From Streptomyces sp. NBC_00341 (GTDB taxonomy: Bacteria > Actinomycetota > Actinomycetes > Streptomycetales > Streptomycetaceae), in assembly GCF_041435055.1 (NCBI RefSeq), contig NZ_CP108002.1:992001-1056000 (forward strand): DNA of 64,000 nt. The letters are read 5' to 3'. Position numbers and translations under genes: made by a program. Position 1 is the stretch's first letter. Every line of letters starts with the position of its first letter. A model generated the notes under the pieces. That model did no database searches. It saw nothing but the letters and a program-made list of their open reading frames with translations, and had not been told where the DNA came from. Below, one piece after another: positions 61,269 to 64,000 of this stretch.

Positions 61269-62063
61269 TCAGGACGGTTTCGGCAGCAGCCTTCTGGACG
61301 CCTCATCGGCTCCGAGCACCAGGTCGGCGCGGGGGAATCCGCTGCGCTTCTCCGCGGCCCCCGCGTTGCCGCCCGCGACCCGCACGGGACCGTCGCCCAG
61401 GTGTTCCAGTCCCTCCCTGGCGATGTCGTCCGGCTCGGCCACGTTCAGTCCTGGCAGGTCCATCCGCAGTCCCGCGCGCTCCATGGCGGGGGTGCGGGTC
61501 ACACCGAGGACGAGCTCAAGGACGTGGACGCCGTACGGCCGCAGTTCCAGCCAGAGCCCCTCCGCGAAGACCCGGCTGAACGCCTTGGCCGCCGAGTAGA
61601 CGCTGATCCGCGCCTGGCCCAGGTATCCGGCCAGCGAGCCGACCAGCAGGATGCCGCCCCGGCCCCGCTCCTTCATCAGGGCCCCGAAGTGGTGGGTGAG
61701 GGCGAGCTGCGCGGTGATGTTGAGGTCGAGGACGTCCTGGACCCGGTCCAGGTCTCCGGTCACGAACTCGTGGCCGTAGCTGTTGGCTCCCGCGTTGAAG
61801 ACCAGCAGGCCGATCTCCAGACCGTCGGTGGCAGCCCGGACGGCGGCCGGGGCGGCGGGGTCGAGCAGGTCGAGTGCGAGGGTGCGGACCTCGACGCCCT
61901 GGGCGCGTGCCAGCTCCGCGGTCTCGTTCAGCGGGCCGGGCCTGCGGGCGATCAGCACCAGGTTGATCCCGGCGTCCGCGAGGAGGCGGGCGAACGAGGC
62001 GCCGACCCCCTCCGACCCTCCGGCGACGACCGCCCACGGCCCGTATTCGTTCCTGTCCAGCAT
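61269..62063 (-). CDS. SDR family oxidoreductase
   Basis: 264 residues from ATG at 62063 (AGGAGAGG about nine bases upstream). AVVAGGSEGVGASFARLLAD, LLVFNAGANSYGHEFVTGDL, catalytic Ser in LVGSLAGYLGQ and Tyr/Lys in YSAAKAFSRVFAEGL. The GGSxGVG glycine motif and the HSD-like VFAEGLWLELRPYGV segment place it nearer the 17-beta-HSD/KAR-type SDRs than FabG. Dyad copy 4 lies 73 bases upstream. A steroid hydroxyl oxidoreductase is plausible. Confidence 0.82.
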   Translation of the reverse strand: MLDRNEYGPWAVVAGGSEGVGASFARLLADAGINLVLIARRPGPLNETAELARAQGVEVRTLALDLLDPAAPAAVRAATDGLEIGLLVFNAGANSYGHEFVTGDLDRVQDVLDLNITAQLALTHHFGALMKERGRGGILLVGSLAGYLGQARISVYSAAKAFSRVFAEGLWLELRPYGVHVLELVLGVTRTPAMERAGLRMDLPGLNVAEPDDIAREGLEHLGDGPVRVAGGNAGAAEKRSGFPRADLVLGADEASRRLLPKPS

Positions 62064-62136
62064 CGGATGCCTCTCCTTCTGTCCCGGCCGCCGGTGCCGT
62101 GACCGTAGAACGCTGTTCGGGGCCGTACCGCCGGCG

Positions 62137-62153
62137 GTCCCACTGGCCGGGAC
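62137..62153 (+). promoter_or_regulatory. 17-bp dyad, copy 4 (GTCCCACTGGCCGGGAC)
   Basis: 73 bases upstream of the SDR start at 62063 (minus strand) and 20 bases after the kstD-like stop. Half-sites GTCCCA and CGGGAC. Confidence 0.6.
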
Positions 62154-62173
62154 GGCTCCGGCCGCCGGCCGGG

Positions 62174-63721
62174 TCAGCGGCCCTCGCGCGCCAGGTGGCG
62201 GACGGCGAGGGAGGCGAAGACCATGGCGCTGCCGAGGGGAACGCCGGGGCCCGGATAGACCCGGCCGGTGAAGGACGCGCTGGTGTTCCCGGCCGCGTAC
62301 AGGCCGGGGAGGGGGCGGCCCTCCCGGTCGAGGACGCGGGCGTGGGCGTCCGTGCGCAGTCCGCCCTTGGTGCCGAGGTCCGCGAGGACCAGCCGGGCCG
62401 CGTAGTACGGCGGCCGGTCGAGCGGGACCAGGCACGGGTTGGGTCCCGGGGCGTTCCCTGCGGCGAAGAACAGGTCGTAGGGGTCCTCGCCCCGGTGGTG
62501 GTCCTCGTCCCTGCCGGTCGCGGCGAAGCCGTTGAAGCGGGCGACGGTGTCCGTCAGGGCCTGGGCGGGTACGCCGATGAGCGCGGCGAGCCCCGACAGC
62601 GAGTCGGCCCGCACCCAGGCACCGGCGGCCAGTTGCCGCGCGGGGTCCGCGGGCGGCACGGTGATGGCGGGCAGGGCGCCGCCCTCGCGGGAGTCGAAGA
62701 CCAGGTGGACGGGTGTGTCCGCGCCCCGGGCGGCCATGGCCCGGCCCATCCGGTCGTACGGCAGCGACTCGTTGGCGAACCGCCGCCCAGAGCCGTCCAC
62801 GGCCAGGCCGCCGCGCAGCCCGAGGGTGAACGCGGCCGTGCTGTCGGGGAGTTCGGTACCCGGGCACCACCAGGCCTCGTCCATGAGAGCGGTGCCGGCA
62901 CCGGCCTCGACGGCGGCCCGCAGTACCTCTCCGGTGTTGGTGCCCCGGGGCGCCATGCTCCAGCCGGCGCCGCCGGGCACCCGGTGCTCGGTGCGCAGGG
63001 CGTCGTCGCCCTCGAAGCCGCCCGCGGCCAGCAGCACCCCGCGCCGGGCCCGTACCCGGACCGTGCCGTGCGCCGTGCGCGCCTCGACTCCGGTGACCCG
63101 GCCCTCCTCCGTGACCAGCCCGGTCACCCGGTGGCCGGTGCGGACCCGGGCGTTCCCGGTCCGGGTGGCGGCCAGCAGCAGGCGGCCGATGAGGGCGCGG
63201 CCCGCGCTCAGCGGTGCGTCGGGGTGGCCCAGGCCGGCGCGGTCCCGGCCGACCGCCGGGCGTACCAGGGGCAGCAGTTCACCCAGCAGCCCGGGCGCCA
63301 GGTCGAGCGGTACGAAGGAGCGCCCGGCGTCCATCCGGCCGGGGGCCGCGACGTAGTCGGGGAAGGCACGCCACTCGAACGCGATGGCGGGGTCGGCCTC
63401 CAGCCGGGCCACCAGTTCGGGGGCGTGCCGCAGGAAGGCCTCCCGGCGCTCCGCCTCCGCGTCACCGGTCAGGGCCCGCAGGTAGCGGCGCGCGGCCTCG
63501 GTGGAGTCGTCGAGACCGGCCCGCTCCTGCACCTGGGTGCCGGGCAGCCAGCAGGCCGCCCCGGAGTAGGCGGAGGTGCCGCCGAGCAGCGCCGTCCGTT
63601 CCAGTACGACGGTGTCGAGGCCCTCCCCGGCGGCCGCCAGCGCTCCGGTCAGCGCTCCCGCGCCGGACCCGACGACGATCACGTCGTGGGTGGCGTCCCA
63701 TTCCTGCCGGCCGTCCCGCAT
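62174..63721 (-). CDS. KstD-like FAD-dependent 3-ketosteroid dehydrogenase
   Basis: 515 residues from ATG at 63721 (AGGAGGGG within ten bases). N-terminal FAD-binding VIVVGSGAGALTGALAAAGE, TALLGGTSAYSGAACWLPG, and C-terminal GLYAAGNTSASFTGRVYPGP then GVPLGSAMVFASLA, corresponding to the substrate-binding YPGPG Tyr/Gly region of 3-ketosteroid-delta1-dehydrogenases. Length (510-560 is usual) fits. Introduces a delta-1 (or related) double bond in a 3-ketosteroid A ring. Divergent from a TetR gene, with dyad copy 5 between. A delta4-(5-alpha)-dehydrogenase or fumarate-reductase-like ketosteroid enzyme is the alternative. Confidence 0.83.
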   Translation of the reverse strand: MRDGRQEWDATHDVIVVGSGAGALTGALAAAGEGLDTVVLERTALLGGTSAYSGAACWLPGTQVQERAGLDDSTEAARRYLRALTGDAEAERREAFLRHAPELVARLEADPAIAFEWRAFPDYVAAPGRMDAGRSFVPLDLAPGLLGELLPLVRPAVGRDRAGLGHPDAPLSAGRALIGRLLLAATRTGNARVRTGHRVTGLVTEEGRVTGVEARTAHGTVRVRARRGVLLAAGGFEGDDALRTEHRVPGGAGWSMAPRGTNTGEVLRAAVEAGAGTALMDEAWWCPGTELPDSTAAFTLGLRGGLAVDGSGRRFANESLPYDRMGRAMAARGADTPVHLVFDSREGGALPAITVPPADPARQLAAGAWVRADSLSGLAALIGVPAQALTDTVARFNGFAATGRDEDHHRGEDPYDLFFAAGNAPGPNPCLVPLDRPPYYAARLVLADLGTKGGLRTDAHARVLDREGRPLPGLYAAGNTSASFTGRVYPGPGVPLGSAMVFASLAVRHLAREGR

Positions 63722-63792
63722 GGGGTGCCCCTCCTGCCGCTCGGTGGTGTGGGGCCCAGCAGACCCGCTCCGGGGCGGCGGGCGCGGGGCCG

Positions 63793-63809
63793 GTCCCGCT
63801 GACCGGTAC
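63793..63809 (+). promoter_or_regulatory. 17-bp dyad, copy 5 (GTCCCGCTGACCGGTAC)
   Basis: Between the kstD-like start (63721, minus; 71 bases away) and the TetR start (63895, plus; 85 bases away), as expected for an autoregulated divergent pair. Confidence 0.65.
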
Positions 63810-63894
63810 GGCGGGGCGGACGGCACCTGACGCGGAACCGGGCCCGGCGTATTGTCTGAGGCGCCGTTGACATCCGAGCGCCGGGAGGGAGAGC

Positions 63895-64000
63895 GTGCCC
63901 AGAATCGCCGAGGCCAGAGCGGGGGCCGAGCCCACGTCACCCCGGCAGCGCGCCCGCCGTCAGAGCATCCTGAGGGTGGCGGCGGACATCGCCGCTTCCA
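63895..64000 (+). CDS. TetR-family regulator, 5' end only
   Basis: GTG at 63895 with GGAGGGAG a few bases upstream; 35 codons before the window edge: a Pro/Ala-rich arm (EARAGAEPTSPRQRARRQ) and the first helix ILRVAADIAAS, the beginning of a TetR helix-turn-helix. Reminiscent of KstR-type regulators but too short to assign. By position, the likeliest regulator of the five dyads. Confidence 0.7.
   Translation, partial: MPRIAEARAGAEPTSPRQRARRQSILRVAADIAAS

Overview
The window is high-GC actinobacterial DNA, almost certainly from a Streptomyces chromosome. Genes are dense, GTG starts and 4-base stop/start overlaps are common, and it carries Sec-exported glycosidases with ricin-type lectin tails, ISAs1-, IS21- and IS5-type elements, F420-dependent enzymes and many TetR and SDR genes. 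Function names rest on recognising protein families by eye; no database search was run.

Layout. 0.0-5.2 kb: 3' part of a uracil-DNA glycosylase gene, a lipoprotein solute-binding protein, an SDR pair and an overlapping HipA-like kinase/DUF3037 pair. 5.2-17.8 kb: an eroded accessory island with a tyrosine integrase cut off by an ISAs1-type element, that element's two-lesion transposase, a 65-bp miniature derivative, paired IS21-like ends without a transposase, an intact-looking IS5-family element, two VOC proteins, a secreted M1 peptidase, a secreted trypsin-like protease with five beta-propeller-like repeats, and fragments of a hydrolase, a Uma2 nuclease and a GntR regulator. 17.8-26.3 kb: a secreted glycan-degradation locus (SGNH esterase, GH76, GH92, GH59) with several LacI-type palindromes. 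26.4-31.0 kb: TetR regulator, amino-acid permease and YtcJ-type amidohydrolase. 31.0-39.3 kb: a seven-gene operon encoding a complete peptide-type ABC importer, an Old Yellow Enzyme family reductase and an amidase, nearly all overlapping.

39.6-64.0 kb is a steroid-degradation region. Its core matches the Mycobacterium tuberculosis KstR2 regulon for the steroid C and D rings: echA20-ipdA-ipdB-ipdC on one strand, fadE30-ipdF-kstR2-fadA6 on the other, fadE31-fadE32-fadE33 beyond, and hsaA with fadD3 further on. Two divergent promoters carry 14-bp sequences close to the published KstR2 operator. Around this core are an acyl-CoA ligase, a 3-alpha-hydroxysteroid-dehydrogenase-like SDR, an F420-type LLM oxidoreductase with an NTF2-like partner, another SDR and a KstD-like flavoprotein. 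Each of these has a copy of a second 17-bp dyad, GTNCCR-N5-CGGNAC, in its upstream region. The last copy lies between the kstD-like gene and a divergent TetR gene that runs off the window.

How the parts fit: the dyad-linked genes look suited to oxidising the 3-hydroxyl and A ring of a steroid and activating a side chain as a CoA thioester. HsaA acts during A/B-ring cleavage. FadD3, IpdF, FadE30, EchA20, IpdAB, IpdC, FadA6 and FadE31-33 then degrade the C/D-ring remnant. The adjacent ABC importer/amidase/OYE operon faces away from the dyad-bearing acyl-CoA ligase promoter and could supply a conjugated substrate, but that link is inference.
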